Shown: positions 42,507-51,614, counted from the first letter of the stretch. The stretch: DNA of 64,000 nt from Clostridiales bacterium (GCA_029055565.1 JAIDCZ010000031.1:16983-80982), one strand, 5' to 3'. Notes: generated from the letters alone by a model not told the origin. Made by a program: numbers and translations.

Positions 42507-43742
42507 ATGAAAAAGAAAATTTTGGGAATTATTATGGCGGGAGTTTTGGCTACCACCGGCGCGACGGCGCTGGTCGGCTGCTCGCCGCGCAACGAAGTGC
42601 TTAAAATTTACAACTGGGGCGACTATATTGACGAGGGCCTCATAGGCGAATTCGAGGATTGGTACAAGATCGAAACGGGCAAGAGCATATCGGTGCAGTA
42701 CGACACCTTTGAAACTACCGAGGACGTAATTACGCGCATAGAGGTTTTAAAGGCGGACTACGACCTCGTTTGTCCGTCCGACTACATTGCCGAGCGTATG
42801 ATAAAGGGCGGGCTTGCTCAAAAGGTGGACAAAAATATTTTCGACGTTACCGATGACTTTTTGTACGACGGTCTTGCGGAAATGGTTAAGCCCTTCGACC
42901 CGAACAACGACTACTACGTTCCGTACGTGTGGGGGACGTTCGGCATAATGTACGACACCAATCATATAACCGCCGGCTCTGAGGACATGAAGTCTTGGGA
43001 GGCCATGTGGTCTAATAAATATAAAAAGCATATCCTTATGAAGGACAGCGTGCGCGACGCGTATTCCGTGGCGCAAATTTACGCCAATAGGGAAATGCTT
43101 TCAGATTTGTCGAACGGCTTTACCGACTACAACGCCGAGTACAGAAACGAGCTTATATCCTACTTTACCGGCACGTCCGAAAAGCTGATCAAAACGGCGC
43201 AGGACGCTCTGGTTACGCAAAAGCGTTTGCTGTACAAGTACGAGGTGGACGACGGCAAAAACGATATGCTTGCCGGTACTACGGAAGCGCACCTCGGATT
43301 GTTTTGGTCGTGCGACACTTGCCTTATTATGCAAGAGGACGGCGGCGACCACTTTTATTACGAAGTGCCCAAAGAGGGCAGCAACGTGTGGGTGGACGGC
43401 TGGCTTATACCTAAGTATGCGGGCAACACAACAGCCGCCAACTACTTTTTAAAGTTTATCAACACGTACGAAGACGACGGCGAGCATGACTATGCTATGA
43501 CCAACTTCGACTATATGGGCGCGTCCATGGCGAGCAAGGCCGTTATGGAAGACGCCAAGGCTGCGCTTATAGAGGACGAGGACGGATTTTTCGAGGATAA
43601 AGAGGACTGGTTTAAGGATATGTATATAGACATGCTTTTTCCGTCGGAACAAGTGCTTGCCCGCTGTGGCGTAATGCGCGACTTCGGCAAAAAGTGGGGC
43701 ACGGAACTGGACAGCATGTGGATTGACGTAAAAACGCTTTAA
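42507..43742 (+). CDS. potD: Polyamine-binding lipoprotein PotD
   Basis: A 411-residue substrate-binding lipoprotein: signal peptide ending in ALVGC, then EVLKIYNWGDYIDEGL, the canonical PotD/PotF opening in which Trp and acidic residues line the polyamine pocket. LVCPSDYIAERM and VPYVWGTFGIMYD are further family motifs. It is somewhat longer than usual (about 350) with inserts in the middle. ATG 42507 follows TAGGTG. It delivers spermidine or putrescine to PotBC and closes the operon; no terminator was found behind it. Confidence 0.94.
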   Translation: MKKKILGIIMAGVLATTGATALVGCSPRNEVLKIYNWGDYIDEGLIGEFEDWYKIETGKSISVQYDTFETTEDVITRIEVLKADYDLVCPSDYIAERMIKGGLAQKVDKNIFDVTDDFLYDGLAEMVKPFDPNNDYYVPYVWGTFGIMYDTNHITAGSEDMKSWEAMWSNKYKKHILMKDSVRDAYSVAQIYANREMLSDLSNGFTDYNAEYRNELISYFTGTSEKLIKTAQDALVTQKRLLYKYEVDDGKNDMLAGTTEAHLGLFWSCDTCLIMQEDGGDHFYYEVPKEGSNVWVDGWLIPKYAGNTTAANYFLKFINTYEDDGEHDYAMTNFDYMGASMASKAVMEDAKAALIEDEDGFFEDKEDWFKDMYIDMLFPSEQVLARCGVMRDFGKKWGTELDSMWIDVKTL

Positions 43743-43947
43743 TCATGTATGCATCGCACAATAGTTTGTCGGCCGTCGCGCCGCCATTGGTCATTTAGGT
43801 GGGTCTAAACTCCCATCGGTCGGCGCTCGGGCTTCCTACTCTTGTGCGCGTCTACGCGCTTAGAGATACGTTCCTATTAACAAAATTATTAAATTAAATT
43901 TCAACCTTATTTTAATTCTTAATTCTGCATTCTGAATTCTGAATTAA
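43743..43947. other. Intergenic region with a structured segment and an inverted AGAATT array
   Basis: No gene seen. CGCCGCCATTGG (43779-43790) can pair imperfectly with CCATCGGTCGGCG (43813-43825), and GCGCGT-CT-ACGCGC lies at about 43846-43859, so a folded RNA or DNA element is possible. The end (43914-43947) is an AGAATT array in the opposite orientation to the others. No clear promoter for mnmG. Confidence 0.5.
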
Positions 43948-43963
43948 AAAATCAATAATTATT

Positions 43964-45811
43964 ATGATTTTTTACGATGCGATAGTAATAGGCGCGGGGC
44001 ACGCGGGAGTGGAAGCGGCGCTGGCGCTGGCTAAGACGGGTGTTAAAACGCTCGTCCTTTCCATCACGCCCGACAACGTGGGGTATATGGCGTGCAATCC
44101 GTCTATAGGCGGGACCGGTAAGGGACACTTGGTGCGCGAACTGGACGCGCTGGGCGGATTTATGGGTATTGCCGCCGACGCGTGCGCTACGCAAATCCGC
44201 ATGCTCAATTCCACCAAAGGCCTTGCCGTACGTAGCTTGCGCGCGCAAGAGGACAAGTACAAGTATCACACGTTTACCAAGCGCGCGCTCGAGCAAGCCG
44301 ACGATCTTTCGCTTCGTCAAGACGAGGTTAAAAGCATTACTCACGACGGTACTGACTTTACCGTGGAATGCGTAACCGGTAGCGTTTACGGCTGTCGCGC
44401 CGTGGTAGTAGCTACCGGCGTGTACATGGACAGCACTATTATTTGCGGCAAGTCGGTGCAAAAGCGCGGGCCGGTATGCTTTCCGCGAAGTGATTATCTT
44501 GCTACTGCACTCACCGCACTCGGCTTTAAGCTTAGGCGGTTCAAAACGGGCACGCCCGCGCGACTGCTCGGCAAGACCATAGATTTTTCGCGACTGGAGG
44601 TTCAAGCGGGCGACGACGTTCCGTACACCTTTTCCGCAATGACCAAGCGCCGACCTAAGGACACTACGGTGTGCTACCTCGGCTACACCAACGAAAACAC
44701 GCATAATATTATTCGCGCCGCGCTGGAGCTTTCGCCGCGCAAGCTCGGCCTAATCACCGGCACCGGCGCGCGGTACTGTCCGTCCATAGAGGACAAGATA
44801 GTGCGGTTTGCCGACAAGCCGCGGCATGTGTTCTTTCTTGAGCCGGAGGGCGACGGCACCGACGAGTGGTATATTCAGGGCATATCCACGTCGCTCCCGC
44901 CCGACGTTCAGCGCGAAATGTACCGCTCGATTGAGGGACTGGAAAACGTGCAGATAGTGCGTGACGCATACGCCATAGAATACGAGTGCATAGACGCGCG
45001 CGAGTTGTATCCGTCGCTAATGTCCAAGCGCATTGCCGGTTTGTTTTTTGCCGGACAAGTGAACGGCACCAGCGGGTACGAGGAAGCGGCGGCGCAAGGC
45101 ATGCTTGCGGGCATAAACGCTTCGGCGTTTGTGCGCGGCATAGACCCGCTTATACTCGACCGCACCAACAGCTATATCGGCGTAATGACCGACGATCTCG
45201 TTACCGTCGGCAGTGACGAGCCGTACCGTATGCTCACCGGCCGCGCGGAGTGTAGGCTGAGCTTGCGCCAAGACAACGCAGACCTTCGGCTGACCGAGCT
45301 TGCCGAAAAGTACGGCACGATTTCGCCCGAACGCAAGAGGTTGCTCAACCGCAAAAAAGCGCAAATACTAAAGTGCCAAAAGCTTATCTCCGCCAAGCTT
45401 GACGACGATAGGGTGGTAAAGCTGTTTGAGCAAGCGGGCGAGGAAAACCCTTGCCGCGGCATGACCGTGGCCGACGTGCTTAAGCGCCCCAATATAACGC
45501 TCGAACTGTTTGAGCAATACTTTGACGAACTGAAAGGCGTTATGCCCGCCGCAAAGCTGGAGGTGTACGCCGGTCTGCGTTACGACAGCTACTTGCGCCG
45601 CCAGCAAGCCGAGCTTGCCGAAAAGTCGCGACTGGAAAACATGCGCTTGCCTATCGATATAGACTATATGACCGTAGACGGACTGCGCATGGAAGCGCGG
45701 GAAAAGCTGAACAGCATTAAGCCGCTTTCCATAGGTCAGGCCTCGCGCGTCCCCGGAGTTACGCCCGCCGACGTTTGGGTGCTGATAGGGAAATTCAGAA
45801 TTCAGAATTAA
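43964..45811 (+). CDS. mnmG: tRNA uridine-5-carboxymethylaminomethyl(34) synthesis enzyme MnmG
   Basis: A 615-residue FAD protein. The Rossmann motif GAGHAGVEAALALAK (residue 8 on), NPSIGGTGKGHLVRELDALGG and MLNSTKGLAVRSLRAQEDK are the MnmG signatures; the C-terminal tRNA-binding helical domain with GQASRVPGVTPADVWVL is present. With MnmE it modifies the wobble uridine of several tRNAs. mnmE and rsmG, the usual neighbours near the origin, are absent here. No ribosome binding site is seen before the ATG at 43964. The final residues FRIQN and the stop codon are encoded by an AGAATT repeat array. Confidence 0.96.
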   Translation: MIFYDAIVIGAGHAGVEAALALAKTGVKTLVLSITPDNVGYMACNPSIGGTGKGHLVRELDALGGFMGIAADACATQIRMLNSTKGLAVRSLRAQEDKYKYHTFTKRALEQADDLSLRQDEVKSITHDGTDFTVECVTGSVYGCRAVVVATGVYMDSTIICGKSVQKRGPVCFPRSDYLATALTALGFKLRRFKTGTPARLLGKTIDFSRLEVQAGDDVPYTFSAMTKRRPKDTTVCYLGYTNENTHNIIRAALELSPRKLGLITGTGARYCPSIEDKIVRFADKPRHVFFLEPEGDGTDEWYIQGISTSLPPDVQREMYRSIEGLENVQIVRDAYAIEYECIDARELYPSLMSKRIAGLFFAGQVNGTSGYEEAAAQGMLAGINASAFVRGIDPLILDRTNSYIGVMTDDLVTVGSDEPYRMLTGRAECRLSLRQDNADLRLTELAEKYGTISPERKRLLNRKKAQILKCQKLISAKLDDDRVVKLFEQAGEENPCRGMTVADVLKRPNITLELFEQYFDELKGVMPAAKLEVYAGLRYDSYLRRQQAELAEKSRLENMRLPIDIDYMTVDGLRMEAREKLNSIKPLSIGQASRVPGVTPADVWVLIGKFRIQN

Positions 45812-45958
45812 GAATGCAGAATTAAGAATAAGGTTGAGATCCCTCACTGCGTTCGGGATGACAAAAGAGTTGATTTGCTTGACTGTAGACCAAACGACTG
45901 CACTTTTGTCCTACGAAGCACCGAAGGTATTCCGAGTGTAACGAGGAATCTCATCCTT
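45791..45958. repeat. AGAATT array and 129-bp inverted-repeat element
   Basis: The array (45791-45829) runs through the mnmG stop codon. An element bounded by AAGGTTGAGAT (45830-45840) and ATCTCATCCTT (45948-45958) follows. Its interior is the reverse complement of the element at 33549-33664, including the stretch CCTACGAAGCACCGAAGG. Confidence 0.8.
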
Positions 45959-45963
45959 TTTTC

Positions 45964-45992
45964 TTTACATTTTGTTCGTAATACTGTATAAT
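45964..45992 (+). promoter_or_regulatory. SigmaA promoter of the acyltransferase operon, leaderless spacing
   Basis: TTTACA (45964-45969), 17-base spacer, TATAAT (45987-45992), then six bases to the ATG at 45999. Confidence 0.8.
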
Positions 45993-45998
45993 AGCCGT

Positions 45999-46862
45999 AT
46001 GGTTAAGACTGCTGGCACAAAACCGTTGTTTCGGGATAAAAAGCGGCGCGTATGGGAGGTTGACTTTCTGCGCGGTGTTGCCGTGCTTGCAATGTGCTTC
46101 GACCACTTTATGTTCGACTGCTCGCATCCGTGGTCGTTTTTTTCTAACTTTTTTGACGTGGAAAACGCGTTTGCGCAAAAACTGTACTCCTTTGCGGAGT
46201 GGTACTGGAAGTCGTCGTGGAACTACGTAAGCGGGTTTAGGTTTTGGGGCCATGCGGTATTTATATTCTTGTTTCTGTTTATAGTGGGAATGAGTTGTGC
46301 GTTTTCGCGCGACAATGCGCGGCGCGGTGCGCTGTGCGGTGTGGCGGCGTTTGTGTTTACCGGCATATCGTTCGTGTGCAAGGCGCTTGGGTTTATGTCG
46401 CACGGCGTTATTTTCGGTATACTCGACTGTATTGCTATGAGCATACTTATAGTGACGGCGCTCGACAATCTGACCAAGTGGAACAAGTACGTGAACCTAT
46501 ACGCGCCGCTCGTAGTCGGCGTTATTATTGCGGCGTTTGCAATATCCAAGCAGTCGTGGTTCGGCGTGGTGCACGATACCGAGTTTATAGACGAACACTT
46601 TTTGGGTTATATATTCGGCACGAACGCGTTCGGCGACGACTGGTTCGGGTTGTTTCCGTATATCGGGTTCGTGTTTTTGGGTATGTACTGGGGCAAGGCG
46701 GCGTACTCTAAGCGCGCGTCGCTGTTGCCGCGGCTGGACGGCAAGTGGAACAAGCCGTTCACCTTCGTCGGCCGGCACGCGCTTATTACCTACTTTATTC
46801 ATCAAGTGATTATTGCCGGACTGATTATCGTTATTGGGCTTTGTATGGGTTACAGTCTGTGA
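45999..46862 (+). CDS. Membrane acyltransferase, DUF1624/HGSNAT catalytic-domain family
   Basis: A 287-residue membrane protein with about seven helices. The opening RVWEVDFLRGVAVLAMCFDHFMFD carries the conserved Asp-Phe-Leu-Arg-Gly and His of the heparan-alpha-glucosaminide N-acetyltransferase catalytic family (DUF1624), which moves acyl groups across the membrane onto sugars. Other conserved stretches are GFRFWGHAVFIFLFLFIVGMS and the final HALITYFIHQ. The next gene, 9 bases on, encodes an AMP-dependent ligase, which may supply the activated acyl group. No ribosome binding site; the -10 ends six bases before the ATG. Confidence 0.82.
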   Translation: MVKTAGTKPLFRDKKRRVWEVDFLRGVAVLAMCFDHFMFDCSHPWSFFSNFFDVENAFAQKLYSFAEWYWKSSWNYVSGFRFWGHAVFIFLFLFIVGMSCAFSRDNARRGALCGVAAFVFTGISFVCKALGFMSHGVIFGILDCIAMSILIVTALDNLTKWNKYVNLYAPLVVGVIIAAFAISKQSWFGVVHDTEFIDEHFLGYIFGTNAFGDDWFGLFPYIGFVFLGMYWGKAAYSKRASLLPRLDGKWNKPFTFVGRHALITYFIHQVIIAGLIIVIGLCMGYSL

Positions 46863-46871
46863 GGTTAGCTT

Positions 46872-48464
46872 ATGTATATGTACCAAACCATTAAGGACTA
46901 TTACGAAAAAGATTTGAACGGTCCCGCGCTGTTGTATATGGGCAAAACATTTAGCTATGCGCGGCTGTTCGAGGAAATAGATAGCGCGGCGCGGAGGCTC
47001 GCCAATTACGTTAAGGAAGGAGACGTGGCTACTGTGTGTATGCCAAATACGCCGGAATGCGTGTTTTGCTTTTATGCGCTCAACCGATTGGGCGTGGTCG
47101 CGCACATGGTGCACCCGCTTGCGCCGCTTAATCAGATAAAAAAGTTTATGGCGGCGGCGCACTCCAAATTGCTGATTACGCTATCTATCAATCTGGAAAA
47201 GTACGCGCCGCTTACCGTCGAGTACCCAATAGTGTCCGTGCATCCCGCGCGCACGCTGGGCGCCGTTAAGCGCAAGCTGTTCGATATAGCGGTTAAGCCG
47301 TACAAGGGCGATACGACCGGAATAACCGATTACGACGCCGTGCCGCTTGCGCCGCTTCCGCCCGAGCCAACGCGCGACTGCAATAGCGCGGGCGTATATC
47401 TGAACAGCGGCGGCACCGGCGGCGAGCCTAAAATTATAGAGCTGTCCGACGACGCGGTGAACAAGCTGGGCAATCGCGGCCTCGAAGCGTTGGGATTGTC
47501 CGAGGGGCGCGGCATGTATATGCTGGCCGTCGTTCCTATGTCGCACGGCTACGGTTTGACTATGGGCGTGCACACCACGCTTACCTACGGCGCGGTTAGC
47601 GTGCTTATGCCCAAGTTCGACGCCAAGCTAACCGTCAAGCTTATCAAAAAGAACAAGATGCACTTTTTGGTGGGCGTGCCCAATCTGTACCGCGCACTGC
47701 TCAAGCAAAAGGGCTTTAACGGCAAGGCTCTGTGCAATCTCTATATAGGCTACGTCGGCGGCGATTGCGTGCCGCAGTCGTTGCTGGACGAGTTCAACGG
47801 CCGTATGCAGTCTGTCGGCGCAAGCTGTAGACTGTTCGAGGGCTACGGCCTTACCGAAACGACCAACGTGTGCGTGGTGAATAACTACGACCATAACCGA
47901 AAGGGGAGCTTGGGCAAGCCGTTCGTAGGCCTTACGGCGGCGATTGCCGAGCCGAATACGGACAAGCTTTTGCCGGTTGGCGAAAAGGGCGAAATACTGA
48001 TTGCCGGCGATACGCTTATGCTCGGGTACTTGAACAATCCCGAGGACACGGCCGCCGCGTTCGTCACTATCGACGGCGTAAAGTACGTGCGCACCGGCGA
48101 CTACGGATATATGGACGAGGACGGATTTTTGTACTTCGTTCAACGGCTGAAAAGAATAATAATCATTTCTGGCATAAACGTGTTCCCGCGCGATATAGAG
48201 GCTTCGGCAATGGAGCTGGACGGCGTGACCGGCGCGTGCGCGGTGGAGTACAAGGACAACGGCAAAACCAAAATAGCTTTGTATCTTACCGGAACGGCGT
48301 TGCCAGAGCAAAAGATCAAGGACAAGATAGCCTCAGACCTATCGCACTACGCAATGCCGACCATAGTCGAGTTTATAGACAAGATACCGCTTACGCCGAT
48401 TATGAAGGCGGACGTGCTTGCGCTAACCGATAGGGCGAACAAGATTGCTCGGGGGGAACTTTAA
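46872..48464 (+). CDS. AMP-dependent acyl-CoA synthetase/ligase
   Basis: A 530-residue adenylate-forming enzyme. The P-loop LNSGGTGGEPKII (about residue 178), the YGLTETTN motif, TGDYGYMDEDGF (near 407) and the hinge RLKRIIIISGINVFPRDIE are intact, and the C-terminal catalytic Lys lies in PIMKADVL (near 511). It activates a carboxylic acid to acyl-AMP and then a thioester. Substrate is unknown; position between a membrane acyltransferase and a metallo-hydrolase suggests modification of a surface or lipid component. GAGGTTA precedes the start; the next gene follows without any gap. Confidence 0.9.
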   Translation: MYMYQTIKDYYEKDLNGPALLYMGKTFSYARLFEEIDSAARRLANYVKEGDVATVCMPNTPECVFCFYALNRLGVVAHMVHPLAPLNQIKKFMAAAHSKLLITLSINLEKYAPLTVEYPIVSVHPARTLGAVKRKLFDIAVKPYKGDTTGITDYDAVPLAPLPPEPTRDCNSAGVYLNSGGTGGEPKIIELSDDAVNKLGNRGLEALGLSEGRGMYMLAVVPMSHGYGLTMGVHTTLTYGAVSVLMPKFDAKLTVKLIKKNKMHFLVGVPNLYRALLKQKGFNGKALCNLYIGYVGGDCVPQSLLDEFNGRMQSVGASCRLFEGYGLTETTNVCVVNNYDHNRKGSLGKPFVGLTAAIAEPNTDKLLPVGEKGEILIAGDTLMLGYLNNPEDTAAAFVTIDGVKYVRTGDYGYMDEDGFLYFVQRLKRIIIISGINVFPRDIEASAMELDGVTGACAVEYKDNGKTKIALYLTGTALPEQKIKDKIASDLSHYAMPTIVEFIDKIPLTPIMKADVLALTDRANKIARGEL

Positions 48465-49301
48465 ATGCGAGTAACTTTTTTGGGTACTGCCGCCGCGGAA
48501 GGCGTTCCCGCCGTGTTTTGCAACTGCCCCACGTGCCAAAACGCCAAGGTCAAGGGCGGCAAGGACGTGCGCACGCGCAGTCAGATACTGATAGACGACG
48601 ACACTCTGTTCGACTTTCCTATGGATACGTATATGCATATGCTTAGATATAAGCTGGATCTATCTAAGGTAGCGCGCGTGTTTATTACGCACAGCCATAT
48701 GGACCATTGCTATCCGCAAGAATTTTGTATGCGCGGAGGGCCGTTTGCCAAAAACATGTCGGAGAGCAAGGTGAGCGTTTACGGCAACGCCACCGTGTGC
48801 AAAATGTTCCAAAGCGACGTTGCGCGCGAAATTCGTCCGGCAGTGCAAGAGGGTATCGAACTGAAGGTTTTGCGGCCGTACGACGAGGTGACTTCGGGCG
48901 ATATGCGCGTTATAGCGTTGCCCGCGTCGCACACCGTAGGCGAGGAGTGCTTGACGTACTACCTTGAGCGCAACGGCAAGGGCGTGCTGTTGCTTAACGA
49001 TACCGGAGTGCTTGGGCGCGAGGTGTACGATAGGCTTGCGAAAATGCACGTAAACGTTCGGCTCGTTGCGCTCGATTGTACTTACGGCGCGATTCGTCAC
49101 GGTGCCGGTCGGCACATGGGGTTGTACGATATAGTAGACCAAAAGTCGGTTATGGCGCAAGCGGGCGTCGTTACGGACGATACCGTAGTTATAGCCACGC
49201 ATTTGTCGCACAATACCGACCTCGATTACGCGGGAATATCCAAGCTCGCGGCGGAGCACTGTATAACGGTCGCTTACGACGGAATGACGGTGGAGATTTA
49301 A
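48465..49301 (+). CDS. MBL-fold metallo-hydrolase, PhnP-like
   Basis: A 278-residue metallo-beta-lactamase-fold protein. The opening VTFLGTAAAEGVPAVFCNCPTC is the PhnP-like motif in which Cys and Gly-Thr-Ala residues precede the fold, and THSHMDH (about residues 75-81) gives the two-metal site; later His and Asp ligands are visible in LPASHTVG, NDTGVL and ATHLSHN. PhnP cleaves cyclic ribose phosphates, but no phn genes are present, so substrate is open. It starts on the base after the ligase stop with a GGGGGAA binding site. An AGAATT array overlaps its stop codon. Confidence 0.85.
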   Translation: MRVTFLGTAAAEGVPAVFCNCPTCQNAKVKGGKDVRTRSQILIDDDTLFDFPMDTYMHMLRYKLDLSKVARVFITHSHMDHCYPQEFCMRGGPFAKNMSESKVSVYGNATVCKMFQSDVAREIRPAVQEGIELKVLRPYDEVTSGDMRVIALPASHTVGEECLTYYLERNGKGVLLLNDTGVLGREVYDRLAKMHVNVRLVALDCTYGAIRHGAGRHMGLYDIVDQKSVMAQAGVVTDDTVVIATHLSHNTDLDYAGISKLAAEHCITVAYDGMTVEI

Positions 49302-49319
49302 TTAAGAATTCAGAATTAG
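49298..49319. repeat. Short AGAATT array on a stop codon
   Basis: Two to three units beginning at the stop codon of the metallo-hydrolase gene. Confidence 0.6.
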
Positions 49320-49408
49320 TGGTTATTATAGGTTGCTACTCGCATAAGTAGTTAGTAAAAATAACAATCATATCCTCGTAAATTAGATGAAAAATTTTTC
49401 AAAAGGTA

Positions 49409-49437
49409 TTGATTGTTATTTTTTGTTGTGGTATAAT
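49409..49437 (+). promoter_or_regulatory. SigmaA promoter of the zinc-ribbon membrane protein gene
   Basis: TTGATT (49409-49414), 17-base spacer, TATAAT (49432-49437). Confidence 0.75.
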
Positions 49438-49469
49438 TAGAAAAGAGTTAAAATTCTATGGAGGAAATG

Positions 49470-51281
49470 ATGGCAGAAAGCAAAAAGCCCTCGAGCGGCA
49501 AAAAGTCTGCGAATGCAACACGCAACGAAGCCGCCGAAGCACTTCGCCAAGCCGCGGAACTTATAGCGTCGCTTAATTCCGAGGCTCAAGCGGAGCCAAC
49601 AACCAAAAAACCCGCGGCCAAAAAGTCGACTACTACCAAAAAGTCTACCGCTACCAAAAAGCCCGCGGCTAAGTCCGGTACGTCCAAGGCACCCGCCAAA
49701 AAGCCGACTACCAAAAAGCCCGCTACCAAGGCGGAGCCTAAGGCAGAGGCTGCGGAGCAACCCGCCGAACCTCAAAAGAAGTTCGGCAATCGCCGTAGCG
49801 ACTGCAAAGCTTGCGGTGCGGAAAACGATAAATACGCGTTGGTTTGCCACGCATGCGGCGCTCAGCTTCCGCCGTTGCCGGAGGGCATGGTACCTCCTCC
49901 GCCGCCGGTAGAGGAAAAACCGGTCGTGCAAGAGCAACCGGCAGTAGAGGAAAAGCCTACGGTAGAGGAAAAACCGGAAGAGAAGCCGGAGGAGAAACTT
50001 GAGGAACAACCCGTCGCGGCTGCCGAACAGCCCGTCGAGCAAAAGCCGGAGCAGACTCCCGCGCCCGCGCAAAAGGCTGACAAAAAGTCCAACGCGGCTT
50101 TGGATAAGACGAGCAACTTTATCAACAACAAGGGCAAGCTGCCTATGTGGATTGCCGCAAACGTTCTGTTGCTGTTAAGCTCCATATTCCTTCTGTTCGG
50201 CGCGTTCAATATAAGCTACACGCTCAACGGCGTAAAGGGCACTATATCGGGCAACTTGTTTACCTACTACGGCAACGCCGCGGCCATCAAAGCGTACTGG
50301 CACGGCACGGCCGGCGCGTGGGCGGACGGCGGTTACGCCATGATGGGCATACTTATGTTCGTCGCATTCCTCGTCCCGCTTGCGCTTATCGTAAAGAACG
50401 TTATTTTGTTTGTCGTCAAAAAGAACAAAGACGTGCATATGCTCGACGCTATAGTCACGTTTACCTTCCTTTTGGCTTACATCGGCATCGTCGGCTTGTA
50501 CGGCGCTAACGTAACTTGGTCGCACGTCCTTTGCCTTATAATGTCGATAATACTTATCGCTTACACGACTTTCGTTATTTTGCTCGAAAACCGTGGCGGC
50601 ATGTTCCCGTTCTTCTCTATAGCAAATCTCGTTATGATTTTGCTTTGCGTACTGCTTTTGACCAACACCAAAATCTACGACGCGCCCGGTTGCTACGCGG
50701 CCTTCGTTGCGGCGTTGGACGGCGGCGCCGGCTTTGCGTTCATTATGCTTTTGGTCGCGCTTGCGGCGCTTGCGTTGCTTACCGTTATGCAAGTGAAAAA
50801 GCTCCCCGGCAAAATTGCGTGGTTGTTTGAATTCCTCGTACCCGCGGTCGCCGGCGTGTTTGCATTTATCGCGCTCGTAACCTTTGCCGGTCTTACTCCC
50901 GCCAATACGAGCATGGGCGGCGGATTCGTGTGCGGCGCGGTGTTTACGCTGTTGCTTGCCATTGCCGACGTGGTGTTTGCACTTGTCCCGCCTCTGCACA
51001 AGTTCAACGTTAAGGTTGCCGACAAGATTGCCGACAAGTCCAAAGCGCAACCGGCACCCGCTACCGCTACTGCGGAAGCGACGACGGCTCAACCCGAAAA
51101 GTCCGCTCAGACCGAACAGCCCGCTACTGTCGAACAGACTGCGCCTACGACCGAGGCTACCGACAAGCCAGAGGCTACCGACAAGCCCGCCGCTACCGAC
51201 AAGATTAAATGTCCGGCGTGCGGAATGGAAAACGGCGCAAACGACGTGTTCTGCATGAAGTGCGGCCGTAAGCTTAAATAA
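49470..51281 (+). CDS. Membrane protein with Lys/Ala-rich tail and two zinc ribbons
   Basis: A 603-residue protein, not a family I can name. Order: Lys/Ala/Thr/Pro low-complexity region like histone H1 tails (residues 3-105, repeated KKPAAK and TTTKKST units); zinc ribbon CKACGAENDKYALVCHACG (about 111-132); Pro/Glu/Val-rich linker (145-205); seven or eight membrane helices (215-520); Ala/Thr/Pro-rich linker; and a C-terminal zinc ribbon CPACGMENGANDVFCMKCG. Start at 49470 is set by TGGAGG. The zinc ribbons must lie in the cytoplasm to bind zinc readily, implying an even number of helices between them. Function unknown. Confidence 0.82.
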   Translation: MAESKKPSSGKKSANATRNEAAEALRQAAELIASLNSEAQAEPTTKKPAAKKSTTTKKSTATKKPAAKSGTSKAPAKKPTTKKPATKAEPKAEAAEQPAEPQKKFGNRRSDCKACGAENDKYALVCHACGAQLPPLPEGMVPPPPPVEEKPVVQEQPAVEEKPTVEEKPEEKPEEKLEEQPVAAAEQPVEQKPEQTPAPAQKADKKSNAALDKTSNFINNKGKLPMWIAANVLLLLSSIFLLFGAFNISYTLNGVKGTISGNLFTYYGNAAAIKAYWHGTAGAWADGGYAMMGILMFVAFLVPLALIVKNVILFVVKKNKDVHMLDAIVTFTFLLAYIGIVGLYGANVTWSHVLCLIMSIILIAYTTFVILLENRGGMFPFFSIANLVMILLCVLLLTNTKIYDAPGCYAAFVAALDGGAGFAFIMLLVALAALALLTVMQVKKLPGKIAWLFEFLVPAVAGVFAFIALVTFAGLTPANTSMGGGFVCGAVFTLLLAIADVVFALVPPLHKFNVKVADKIADKSKAQPAPATATAEATTAQPEKSAQTEQPATVEQTAPTTEATDKPEATDKPAATDKIKCPACGMENGANDVFCMKCGRKLK

Positions 51282-51299
51282 CGTAACCGTTTATCAATA

Positions 51300-51343
51300 A
51301 TCCCCACAGTACTTTGTAATGGAAGTATCGTGGGGATTTTTTT
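51300..51343 (+). terminator. Terminator at the head of hairpin array copy 2
   Basis: ATCCCCACAGTACTT and AAGTATCGTGGGGAT form the stem (one internal mismatch), loop TGTAATGG, followed by seven T. Confidence 0.88.
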
Positions 51344-51560
51344 GTGGTGATATTTTGCTGTAGCAAAGTGATATATTTTGCTGTCGCAAACGGTGATATT
51401 TTTGACCTACGGTCAAAAGTGATATTGCTTGCCGTGCAAGCATTGATAAGTGATATTATATTTACCTTAACTTCGCGTAAGCGAATATCACTTCGCCTTT
51501 GGCGAAATATAACGCTTGGCATATCACTTGCCGATTATCGGCAAATATAATTGCGTACGC
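51344..51560. repeat. GTGATAT hairpin-array element, copy 2
   Basis: At least seven small hairpins with different stems but the same linker: TTGCTGTAGCAA (51355-51366), TTTGCTGTCGCAAA (to 51390), TTTGACCTACGGTCAAA (51401-51417), GCTTGCCGTGCAAGC (51427-51441), each preceded by GTGATAT; then the linker appears inverted as ATATCAC before TTCGCCTTTGGCGAA (51492-51506) and TTGCCGATTATCGGCAA (51528-51544). Layout and boundary terminator match copy 1 at 38311-38482. Confidence 0.88.
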
Positions 51561-51579
51561 GCCGCATGCCTTTAATTGC

Positions 51580-51608
51580 TTGACAATTGCAATACGCCGG
51601 TATATACT
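51580..51608 (+). promoter_or_regulatory. SigmaA promoter of the TM1266-like operon
   Basis: TTGACA (51580-51585), 17-base spacer, TATACT (51603-51608), giving a leader of about 100 bases. Confidence 0.8.
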
Positions 51609-51614
51609 GATATT

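Noticed and set aside
46872..48464. Nonribosomal peptide or polyketide loading module
   Set aside because: A single adenylation-type enzyme with no carrier, condensation or ketosynthase domain nearby; an acyl-CoA synthetase is the simpler reading.
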